NCBI GenBank assembly: GCA_026394745.1
Contig: JAPKXP010000127.1
Location: 1 to 6,493 of the forward strand
DNA: 6,493 nt
Direction of reading: 5' to 3'
From: Candidatus Altarchaeota archaeon
GTDB lineage: Archaea > Altiarchaeota > Altiarchaeia > IMC4 > SCGC-AAA252-I15
Each line of letters begins with the position of its first letter. The first letter of the stretch is position 1. Position numbers and translations under genes: made by a program. Below the pieces are notes generated by a model, which saw only the letters and a list, made by a program, of their open reading frames with translations, was not told the origin of the DNA and did no database searches. This document shows positions 1-5,496 of the stretch, piece after piece.

Positions 1-40
1 GAACTGGCGAAACAATACCTGAAAGTGTACGAGAAAGTTA
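1..40 (+). repeat. Direct repeat copy 1 (intact 3' end of upstream gene)
   Basis: Bases 1-40 match 539-578 at 36 of 40 positions, with no gaps and a constant offset of 538. The mismatches are at 3, 6, 13 and 23. The match stops right after base 40; the left boundary lies outside the window, so the repeat may be longer. This copy is in frame and uninterrupted. Confidence 0.9.
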
Positions 41-45
41 TTTAA
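1..45 (+). CDS. C-terminal end of an upstream gene, probably a GT4-type glycosyltransferase (partial)
   Basis: An open frame enters from the left edge and ends at TAA (43-45), giving only the last 14 residues, ELAKQYLKVYEKVI. An amphipathic helix of this kind, with the pattern W..(L/I)A..YL.VYE, is a common ending of GT4/GT1-fold glycosyltransferases. The decayed copy at 524-586 extends the match upstream with YGWK before ELAK, which strengthens that reading. A glycosyltransferase would suit the glycogen genes that follow. Fourteen residues cannot prove a family, so the identity is inference; that a gene ends here is well supported by the repeated, codon-patterned copy downstream. Confidence 0.5.
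   Translation, partial: ELAKQYLKVYEKVI
38..45 (+). promoter_or_regulatory. Probable TATA box of hicBA
   Basis: TTATTTAA overlaps the stop codon of the upstream gene. Its centre is about 25-28 nt before the ATG codons at 66 and 69, the usual archaeal TATA-to-start distance, which predicts a leaderless hicB mRNA. No Shine-Dalgarno sequence precedes either ATG, which agrees. The decayed repeat copy loses this motif because its sequence diverges after 578. Confidence 0.5.
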
Positions 46-65
46 GCTGATTGCACTCATTATTA

Positions 66-287
66 ATGATGAAGAAGGGTAAGGATTATACTGTAATATT
101 GGAAAAGGACGAGGACGGTTCCATAATCGCTGAAATCGCCGGACTTCCAGGCTGCCACAGCTATGGTGCTAGTAAAATAGAAGCTTTGAAGAACATAAGA
201 GAAGCCCTGCAACTGTACCTTGAAGTGGAAAAGAACGCCAAACCACTTGAATTCCTGGGCGTAGAAAAACTTGTAATCGCCGGCTGA
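66..287 (+). CDS. hicB: HicB-family antitoxin, short form
   Basis: Predicted antitoxin that binds and blocks the HicA mRNA interferase encoded just downstream. The 73-residue product shows the HicB/UPF0150 pattern: a first strand YTVILEKDEDG (8-18), a second strand IIAEI, the signature LPGCHSYG (27-34), the helix EALKNIREALQLYLE (39-53), and a last strand near LGVEKLVIAG. It is only the partial RNase H-like HicB fold; no C-terminal helix-turn-helix or ribbon-helix-helix follows, so self-repression by this protein is doubtful. I chose ATG 66 (69 is equally possible) because of the TATA box at 38-45 and because family similarity begins after it. A TTG at 51 would add five unconserved residues. 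The gene ends 9 nt before hicA, in the hicB-first order. Confidence 0.85.
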   Translation: MMKKGKDYTVILEKDEDGSIIAEIAGLPGCHSYGASKIEALKNIREALQLYLEVEKNAKPLEFLGVEKLVIAG

Positions 288-296
288 TTCTGCAAG

Positions 297-521
297 ATGA
301 CGAAGCTCAAGCAGGTTGATGGCCGGCAGATGGTCAACTTTCTCATTAAGAGGGGATTCACACTTGTGCGGCAGAAGGGAAGCCATGTCTTCATGACGAA
401 TAAAGATGGCGTGAAGGAAGTCGTGCCAGTACACGCCGGAAAACAACTGCCAAGAGGGTTAATACTCAAAATACTGAAAAACACGGGAATAGAAAAAGAA
501 GACTACCAGAAAAGAATATAG
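297..521 (+). CDS. hicA: HicA-family toxin (mRNA interferase)
   Basis: Predicted ribosome-independent mRNA endonuclease with a double-stranded-RNA-binding-like fold, which slows growth when free of HicB. The 74 residues cover the whole YcfA/HicA domain. A first helix, DGRQMVNFLIKRGF (8-21), is followed by the strand and loop VRQKGSHVFM (24-33), where His30 in the GSH motif is the expected catalytic residue. Next come the strand EVVPVHAG, typical of the family's VPVH segment, and the final helix LPRGLILKILKNTGI. Nothing essential is missing, so the toxin looks active. It starts 9 nt after hicB with no clear ribosome binding site, so it is probably co-transcribed and translationally coupled. 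Its last codons are A-rich (several AAA) compared with the G+C-rich glycogen genes, in keeping with acquisition from elsewhere. Confidence 0.88.
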   Translation: MTKLKQVDGRQMVNFLIKRGFTLVRQKGSHVFMTNKDGVKEVVPVHAGKQLPRGLILKILKNTGIEKEDYQKRI

Positions 522-523
522 TG

Positions 524-586
524 AATTATGGCTGGAAGGAGCTAGCGAAATAATACCTGACAGTGTACGAGAAAGTTAGTGAATAA
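524..586 (+). pseudogene. Decayed duplicate of the 3' end of the upstream glycosyltransferase-like gene
   Basis: Read in the frame of the repeat, this gives NYGWKELAK, a TAA stop at 551-553, then YLTVYEKVSE and a final TAA (584-586). Compared with copy 1, two of four changes are silent third-position changes (GAA to GAG, CTG to CTA), one is Lys to Thr and one turns CAA (Gln) into TAA. The codon-wise pattern suggests it was once coding. There is no start codon or room for a gene, since hicA ends at 521. It is best read as the displaced original 3' end left behind when hicBA arrived. Confidence 0.7.
539..578 (+). repeat. Direct repeat copy 2 (decayed)
   Basis: Second copy of the 40-base repeat at 1-40, with 36 identities and no gaps. 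It lies 18 bases after the hicA stop codon, so the two copies bracket the hicBA pair closely. Similarity to the other copy ends after 578, where the sequences become unrelated. Confidence 0.9.
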
Positions 587-587
587 A

Positions 588-1874
588 TTATTTTTTGCTC
601 TTTCGCGTTTTCTCTTTCGCGCTTGTATCCTCTTCTTCTGCCCAGTATCTGATTCCGTTCTTCAGGTTGTATGTGAGAACCTTCTCCTTGAAGTCTGTTA
701 TGACTGCGTGGTAGTTTATGGCTGCGTCGAAGGGGTTTCCGTGGTGGCTGAAGTATTCGTGTACGCTTCCGTCTCCCATGCCTTTCGTGCACATGTAGTA
801 GTAGTGGTCTGAGGTTCCGAGCATCCTCCATATCCGGAGGAAGTCTTCCCTGCCCGACTTTTTGACTGGGTCTTCAAGCCTCTTTAATTCAGTGAAATTC
901 AGGTGCTGCATGTGGTTTCCGAGCCACGCGGACGGGTCCCTCTCCAGGTCAGCCCACGATACGGTTTCGTACCAGGGCACGCTTATTTCCCCGCGCGGGT
1001 GGTATCTCTCGACGACCTCGCTTGGCGTGTTGAATTCGAGGTTGGCTTTCTCTAGAATCCTGTAAGGTAGCGCATTAAGGAAGTTGAATATGCCAGTGTC
1101 CTCCCACTGGTGTTCGCCGAACGTCTCGTAGTCCATGAATATATTGAGTGTGTCTTCGTTGTTCCAGCTAAGCCAGTCCGCATACTTCTCTGCCGTCAGC
1201 GGCCAGCCGCTCCACCATTTCGCCGAGAAGCGGTATCCTATGTCGTCCGAGAGCTTGTAGTTCCTTAGCAGGACCTTAAGGCTCTTGCATTTCTTGGGCG
1301 TGTAGAGGTAGTTCGGGCTCTTCCAGCCTTCAAGGATGCGCTCTATGCCCTCGGTCATTATCGCCTTGAATCCGAGGCCCTCAATCTCCTTTGCTATGTC
1401 GTCGTGGTACAAGAGTTCAGTGTTCCTGAACACTTTCGGCTCCTGCCCAAGCAGGTCCTTCACAGTCCTCCTGTGCGCCTTAACCTGCTCCATGAACTCT
1501 TCGCGGTAGTCGAATAATCCCGATAGGCTGTGGTACTGCGTCTCGCAGACGAACTCGCAGCAGCCGGTCTCCCCAAGCTGCTTGAACAAGTCCAATAGGT
1601 TCCTGTCCCAGCGTTCCATCTGCTCTAATAGAATCCCTGAAATAGAGTAGCTGACCTTAAACTTCCTGTTCTGGCCCTTCAGGGCGTCGATGTTGTGTAG
1701 GATGTTCTGCGTTGCAGGCCAGTAACACTTGCCGGCGACCTTCTGGAACGTCCACTTGTTCAGCCCGACGTCAAAGTAATAGTCCTCAAGCCCGTCTTTG
1801 TTGGCTCCGTTCGGCCAAAACCATTTTAGACGGTAAGGCTGGTGAATCTGGAAGTATAAGCAAACTGAAGTCAT
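588..1874 (-). CDS. GH57 family alpha-amylase-like glycoside hydrolase
   Basis: Predicted retaining alpha-glucan hydrolase or transferase acting on intracellular glycogen. The 428-residue product has the GH57 landmarks in order: IHQPYRL near the N terminus (HQP 11-13); CEFVCETQYHSL (106-117); VFRNTELLY (148-156) with Glu153 as expected nucleophile; FMDYETFGEH (246-255) with Asp248 as expected acid/base; then the helical segment LGNHMQHLNFTELKRLEDP and the TSDHYYYMCTKGMGDGSVHEYF region typical of the alpha-amylase branch. No signal peptide is present, so it is cytosolic. ATG 1874 is preferred: GGGGGGTG lies 11 nt upstream and similarity begins at once; an upstream in-frame TTG (1910) would place the start inside the leader. 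The tail is acidic then Lys-rich (EEEDTSAKEKTRKSKK). Whether it acts as amylase, branching enzyme or 4-alpha-glucanotransferase is not decided by sequence. Confidence 0.9.
   Translation of the reverse strand: MTSVCLYFQIHQPYRLKWFWPNGANKDGLEDYYFDVGLNKWTFQKVAGKCYWPATQNILHNIDALKGQNRKFKVSYSISGILLEQMERWDRNLLDLFKQLGETGCCEFVCETQYHSLSGLFDYREEFMEQVKAHRRTVKDLLGQEPKVFRNTELLYHDDIAKEIEGLGFKAIMTEGIERILEGWKSPNYLYTPKKCKSLKVLLRNYKLSDDIGYRFSAKWWSGWPLTAEKYADWLSWNNEDTLNIFMDYETFGEHQWEDTGIFNFLNALPYRILEKANLEFNTPSEVVERYHPRGEISVPWYETVSWADLERDPSAWLGNHMQHLNFTELKRLEDPVKKSGREDFLRIWRMLGTSDHYYYMCTKGMGDGSVHEYFSHHGNPFDAAINYHAVITDFKEKVLTYNLKNGIRYWAEEEDTSAKEKTRKSKK
591..596 (+). terminator. T6 tract, possible archaeal terminator after hicBA
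   Basis: Six T residues on the + strand, in a T-rich stretch running to about 618, with no evident hairpin, as is usual for archaeal oligo-T termination. It lies 69 nt after the hicA stop. The same bases are the final Lys codons of the convergent GH57 gene, so the tract could be a by-product of that coding. Confidence 0.35.
598..621 (+). repeat. Two copies of a 10-mer in the GH57 3' end
   Basis: CTCTTTCGCG occurs at 598-607 and again at 612-621, offset by 14 bases and thus in different reading frames. It encodes the charged AKEKTRKSK tail of the GH57 protein. It probably arose by slippage and may have lengthened the tail. Confidence 0.5.
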
Positions 1875-1885
1875 CTTAGCCAACA

Positions 1886-1893
1886 CACCCCCC
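1886..1893 (-). promoter_or_regulatory. Ribosome binding site of the GH57 gene
   Basis: On the minus strand GGGGGGTG precedes ATG 1874 with an 11-nt spacer. It decides the start: the next in-frame alternatives, GTG and TTG, overlap or abut the motif. A TTTAAAAA stretch just upstream (1894-1901) could instead be a TATA box of a leaderless mRNA, so the mode of initiation is not certain. Confidence 0.55.
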
Positions 1894-1928
1894 TTTTTAA
1901 AGAGTATCAAAGTATTAATCGGGTTCCC

Positions 1929-1934
1929 TTATAA
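1929..1934. promoter_or_regulatory. Palindromic TATA-like box between divergent GH57 and debranching genes
   Basis: TTATAA is a perfect palindrome in the 99-base divergent gap. Read on minus it is TTTATAAG, close to the archaeal TATA consensus; read on plus it is TTATAAAC. Transcription about 26 nt away would give leaders of roughly 30 nt (GH57) and 17 nt (debranching gene), each including the G-rich ribosome binding site. An alternative for the + gene is TATTTTAT at 1943-1950, which would make that mRNA leaderless. Confidence 0.4.
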
Positions 1935-1956
1935 ACTTAGCGTATTTTATGGTCCT

Positions 1957-1962
1957 GGGGGT
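1957..1962 (+). promoter_or_regulatory. Ribosome binding site of the debranching enzyme gene
   Basis: GGGGGT lies 11 nt before ATG 1974, the same G-rich motif and spacing as on the opposite strand for GH57. It supports ATG 1974 as the start. Confidence 0.5.
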
Positions 1963-2424
1963 AATATCTTTTCATGTCTGTTGGGTCTTGGCGTAAGGTG
2001 GATTTGAGCTTCCGTCCCAGGGATTTGGGTTTGGAGGCGTGTCTCTCCAGGGAGTGGGTCCTATCGAACGGCCTAGGCGGCTACTCGTCGTCGACATTGG
2101 CCTTGATGAACACCCGCAAGTACCACGGCCTCCTCGTGTCCTCTGACAATAACCTCAACCGTTTCATGTGCCTTCAGAAGCTGGACGAGGAGGTTACGGT
2201 CGGCCAGAATAAGGCCGAGCTTTCGGTGAACGAGTTCAAGGATGCGCTGAAGCCTTCCGGCCTGGATTATCTTGACGGATTCAGCTTCGACTTGGAGTCG
2301 GTGAGCTTGAAGTATGTCGTGTCCGGCGTCGAAGTTTTGAAGACAGTCCGCATGGCGCGAGGTAGGAACGCTGTTATCGTCTCCTACGCAATCAACAACA
2401 CTCAGGATAGTCCGGTTTCGATGA

Positions 2425-2447
2425 AAGTCAAGTCCGGGATACTTTAG
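2425..2447 (+). other. Deletion and frameshift junction in the debranching gene
   Basis: Frame 1 of the gene ends ...MKVKSGIL with TAG at 2445-2447. The downstream frame is open from 2425 (a TGA precedes it at 2422-2424) and reads KSSPGYFRID. Family-like sequence ends near MKVK and restarts at SPGYF, so the join lies at about 2425-2434. A perfect tandem pentamer, AAGTCAAGTC, occupies exactly 2425-2434. Confidence 0.75.
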
Positions 2448-3640
2448 GATAGACGTGAAGCCTACATCCAAGTACTACTGTTCTGTCGTTGCGGCGGTCG
2501 GGGCAGACGACATAGAGGCGTTCAGGCTGCTTCGGGACGTGTTGTCCGCGAGCCAGGCCGGCAGCAGGGTGATTCAGGACAGCGGCGTGTTCACCCTACT
2601 CTCCAGCTCCGACTCGTTCATCGTCGGCGCAGGAGCAAGTAAGACTGTGATAGCTGGGTACCCATGGTTTGGGGAGTGGGGCAGGGACTCGATGATAAGC
2701 CTCCCCGGCCTTGCCTTAATCCGCGGCAGGTTCGAGGATGCAGAAAGCGTTCTGGACCGTTTCATGAACAAGATTTACGCGGGGAGGATTCCGACGAATT
2801 TCGAGGGCGGGAAGCCGAAGTACTACGACTTCGACGGCACGCTGTGGATGATAGACCGCGTCAAAGACTACCTGGATTACGTTGGCATCGAGCGCGGCAG
2901 GCATTTCCTGCACACGCACTGGTGGAGCATGAAGGACGTGATAAAGTCGTACTCGCAGAACGTGAAGGACGGCATCCTAAGGCACAAGTCGGGTACTTGG
3001 ATGGACACCCTCCGGAGGGACGACGCCGTCGAGGTGCAGGGCCTATGGTATAACGCTTTGAAGACGATGGAAGCCCTCTCCGAAATGATGGGCGAAGGTG
3101 TAGACTACCATGAGTTCGTGGACGATTTTGAATCCAATTTCATGGACAAGTTCTGGAAAGGCAGTTTCTTTTCGGACACGCTCTCTGACGGTTCGCTGAG
3201 GCCAAACCAGGTTATAATGCTTTCGATGGACTATTCCATGGTGCCTAAGGAGAATGCACTTGAGGCGCTGAAGGCCGTCAAGGAGGGGCTGCTCACGCCC
3301 TACGGCCTGCGCACGTTAAGCAAGTCTCATCAAGACTACGCCGGCAGGTATTCCGGAAGCCCTGCTGAAAGAGAGAAAGCATACCACAACGGAAGCGTAT
3401 GGCCCTGGCTCCTCGGACCCTACGTTAAAGCCTGCGTGAAATACGGCGTAAGCAGGGATGAGTGCGTTGAAGCCTTGAAGCCTCTTCTTACGACCCACCT
3501 GTCTGAGGCAGGCCTTGGCACGATAAGCGAGCTATTCGACGGCGACGAGCCGCACACTCCGAGAGGTTGCGTAAGCCAGGCTTGGAGCGTAGCTGAAGTA
3601 CTGCGGGCTTACTACGAGGACGTCGGAAACAGGAAACTGG

Positions 3641-3646
3641 TTTTTT
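3641..3646 (+). terminator. T6 tract at the end of the debranching gene
   Basis: Six T residues run into the TAA stop of the debranching gene (3646-3648). An oligo-T run without a hairpin is a typical archaeal termination signal, and it would limit transcription into the convergent glycogen synthase gene. No T-run is seen on the minus strand just past the glycogen synthase stop. Confidence 0.4.
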
Positions 3647-3649
3647 AAA

Positions 3650-5437
3650 CTATGTCTCCTTTGTTGCCATGGCGTGGGCCTTAAAGTAGTTCTCAACGAG
3701 GATGCTCCAGTCGGCGAGCCTTGACAGTTCCTTTGCGTTGATTCTCTTTTCAGTGAGCTCTTTTTTGGGCATTTTCACTATCTCGTAAAGCGTCTTGTAC
3801 AGTTCTTCCACAATCTTGTCGTAGGGCCTGTTGTCGACCTTCAGGACTTTTATGCCGTCGCCTTTGCCTTCTATGAACTGCCCGAATCCGGCGAGGTCGG
3901 TGGTCACCGCGAGCGTCGCCTGCGCCGCGGTCTCCAAGGGCGTGTAGCCCCATGGCTCGTAGAACGACGGGAACACGCCGATGTCGCACGTCAACGTGGC
4001 CTGGTTGTATTCGAGGGAGATGAACCTGTCTGAGGAGCTCAAATATGCCGGGTAGAAGATGACTTTCACCTTGTCATCCTCCTTGTTTAGCAGTCCATTC
4101 TTCTTGAGGGCCTGTAGTATCGGGTCCTGGTCCTGCGGGTAGCTGAGCTCGAACGCGCACAAGGGTGGAGTCTGCCCCTTCTTCTCCGTGAAGTGGACCA
4201 TCAGCTTCTTGCACTGCTGCCTGAATTCGTCGGTTAGGACGCCGTCAGGAACCTTCCCGTTGATTATGTACTCGGTTATCCTCTCGCCTATCTCAGGAAG
4301 CGATTCCTCAATCTGCTCTAGAATCTCCTCGTACAATGAAATGTTCTTGAGTATCTCTATGTTCTCGCCGCGGTTGGCTGCTGGGATAAGCAGGAAGGCC
4401 ACGACGCTCGTTTCGGACTTCTCCTCCTTCAGCTTGCTATTCAGCTTCCCTAAGGCGTCTATGAACACGTCGATTCCCTTGTTGTGGAACTCGTAGCGGC
4501 CTGATATGAACATGCTCCTAATCTTGTAGTAGTCCATGCTGTAGTACCTGGAGAAATAGGCCGTAAGGAACTTCCTGGTCTGATTCCGGTACTTCCTGCG
4601 CAGTATCGAAAGCTCCTCAATCTCCGGGAACTTGTTCAGGTCGAGGCCGTTAGGCAGGAGGATGTCCGGCTTTACCCCCAGAATGTAGTCCGCCTCCTTG
4701 CCTGTTATGTCGCTGACTGTCGTGAATACGTCTGCGTTCCTCGCGCATGAGACTTCCATGGTGTGCTTGTCTATGACGCCATACCTCCTCGCAAGCTCTA
4801 TACCTGCCTTCTCGTTCCTCGATAGGCCGTCGTTGACCATCTTGTACAGGTCGCCGCCGGTTCCCGCTATCGTCCTCCCGAGCATTGTGGCGTGGGTGGT
4901 GAATACCGTCGCTACTGCGACTTTCTTCTTCTTGAGGTAGAGCAGTGCGGTTCCGGCAAGCCACTCATGGAAGTGTGCGACAATCTTCTTGTTCTTCATG
5001 TGCTTGGTCTTCGCAAGCTCTTCGATTAGAATGCCTACTGCGTGGCTCCAGAGCACCGGGTCGTTGAACCACTGGTCTGAGTTTATCGAGTCTACCTTGT
5101 AGTCCTCCCAAAGGCGCGTCTTGATTTCGTTGATTTTCCTCGAGTAGTTTATCGAGTCGACGAGTATTGTCCTGGGTCTGCCTGATATGAGCCACCTGCC
5201 GTAGTAGCATCGTATCCCCTCAGACTCCAGCTTTTTGAATATTTCCGTGACGTCTTCAGGAGCTTTCTCCTCGTCGAAGTCCACGCGCGCCTTCGCAGGG
5301 TCATAGTACCCTATCGCATAGTAGCCGTCGCCGTACCTGCTTGTCATATAGGCGGCCTTCGACTTTAGTACTGCGTATATGCCTCCGACCTTGTTGCATA
5401 CCTCGTAGGAGACCTCAAAAACGAAGTCAGGATTCAT
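3650..5437 (-). CDS. GT3-family (eukaryote-like) glycogen synthase
   Basis: Predicted to extend alpha-1,4-glucan from UDP-glucose (the GT3 donor) in the cytosol. The 595 residues contain both Rossmann domains of the GT-B fold. N-terminal landmarks are FEVSYEVCNKVGGIYAVL (7-24, nucleotide loop KVGGIY), AHFHEWLAG (154-162) and VFTTHATMLGR (178-188). The C-terminal half has VSDITGKEADYIL, PNGLDLNKF, SGRYEFHNKGIDVFIDAL, PPLCAFEL, VKVIFYPAYLSSS and SFYEPWGYTPLE (491-502), with Glu494 and Glu502 as the catalytic pair. The closest pattern is eukaryotic glycogen synthase, not bacterial GlgA (GT5). The Arg-rich helix that binds glucose-6-phosphate in fungal and animal enzymes is reduced to KKELTEKRINAKELSRL, so that control is probably absent. 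The start at 5437 has a TATA box about 27 nt upstream and no ribosome binding site. The stop is 1 base from that of the debranching gene. Confidence 0.93.
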   Translation of the reverse strand: MNPDFVFEVSYEVCNKVGGIYAVLKSKAAYMTSRYGDGYYAIGYYDPAKARVDFDEEKAPEDVTEIFKKLESEGIRCYYGRWLISGRPRTILVDSINYSRKINEIKTRLWEDYKVDSINSDQWFNDPVLWSHAVGILIEELAKTKHMKNKKIVAHFHEWLAGTALLYLKKKKVAVATVFTTHATMLGRTIAGTGGDLYKMVNDGLSRNEKAGIELARRYGVIDKHTMEVSCARNADVFTTVSDITGKEADYILGVKPDILLPNGLDLNKFPEIEELSILRRKYRNQTRKFLTAYFSRYYSMDYYKIRSMFISGRYEFHNKGIDVFIDALGKLNSKLKEEKSETSVVAFLLIPAANRGENIEILKNISLYEEILEQIEESLPEIGERITEYIINGKVPDGVLTDEFRQQCKKLMVHFTEKKGQTPPLCAFELSYPQDQDPILQALKKNGLLNKEDDKVKVIFYPAYLSSSDRFISLEYNQATLTCDIGVFPSFYEPWGYTPLETAAQATLAVTTDLAGFGQFIEGKGDGIKVLKVDNRPYDKIVEELYKTLYEIVKMPKKELTEKRINAKELSRLADWSILVENYFKAHAMATKET

Positions 5438-5461
5438 AACATAATTTATTCCGGTTTGTTC

Positions 5462-5469
5462 TTTAAATA
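5462..5469. promoter_or_regulatory. Shared TATA box of glycogen synthase and M16 peptidase
   Basis: TTTAAATA (core TTTAAA palindrome) is the best TATA match in the 59-base divergent gap. Its core centre is about 27 nt from the glycogen synthase ATG (minus) and about 32 nt from the peptidase ATG (plus). Both mRNAs would start within a few bases of their start codons. Neither ATG has a Shine-Dalgarno sequence. Confidence 0.6.
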
Positions 5470-5496
5470 GAACCTGAGAGTTATACTTAACCCACC

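Larger units (their letters stand above)
1974..3648 (+). pseudogene. Glycogen debranching enzyme (amylo-alpha-1,6-glucosidase), broken by an out-of-frame internal deletion
   Basis: The family hydrolyses alpha-1,6 branches of glycogen in the cytosol. Fragment 1 (1974-2447, 157 codons) holds the start of the N-terminal domain: REWVLSNGLGGYSSSTLAL (26-44) and NTRKYHGLLV (46-55). It then runs through VKVK into a TAG. Fragment 2 continues in the +1 frame from about 2425, where the family motif SPGYF is at 2431-2445, through the whole catalytic (alpha/alpha)6 domain: GYPWFGEWGRDSMISLPGL, RIPTNF, TWMDTLRRDDAVEVQGLWYNAL, AYHNGSVWPWLLGPY, ISELFDGDEPHTPRGCVSQAWS. Family members carry some 80-100 residues between the two joined points, including the WYYNF...RGLD..ED segment; none of it is present. 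Combined length is about 560 against a usual 620-700. No other stop interrupts either part, so the break is recent, or an assembly error. Confidence 0.82.

Noticed and set aside
51..65. TTG start for HicB at 51
   Set aside because: It would add five unconserved residues and would lie only about 10 nt from the TATA-like box. ATG 66 or 69 fits both the promoter distance and the family start.
63..484. Minus-strand open frames across hicBA
   Set aside because: They run antisense to two recognisable small proteins, HicB and HicA, and show no motif of their own.
1..578. The 40-base repeats as an IS target-site duplication or CRISPR repeat
   Set aside because: There is no transposase or terminal inverted repeat, a duplication this long is atypical for IS elements, and there are only two copies around a 498-base gene pair. 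The repeat is part of a coding 3' end.
579..812. Open + frame of 77 codons antisense to the GH57 3' end
   Set aside because: It lies within a well-supported GH57 coding region, is Val/Cys-rich without family features and has no start signal.
2421..2447. Programmed ribosomal frameshift joining the two parts of the debranching gene
   Set aside because: The frame overlap is short and has no convincing slippery heptamer. A frameshift would also not supply the 80-100 family residues missing at the join, so a deletion explains the data better.
2664..3053. Open + frame of 129 codons, Arg-rich, inside the debranching gene
   Set aside because: It overlaps the catalytic domain motifs in another frame and has the Arg/Pro-rich composition of G+C-rich shadow frames.
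4188..4496. Open + frame of 102 codons with Ser/Phe/Leu-rich, membrane-like sequence
   Set aside because: It is antisense to the glycogen synthase gene between conserved blocks; the hydrophobicity reflects the complementary Glu/Lys codons.
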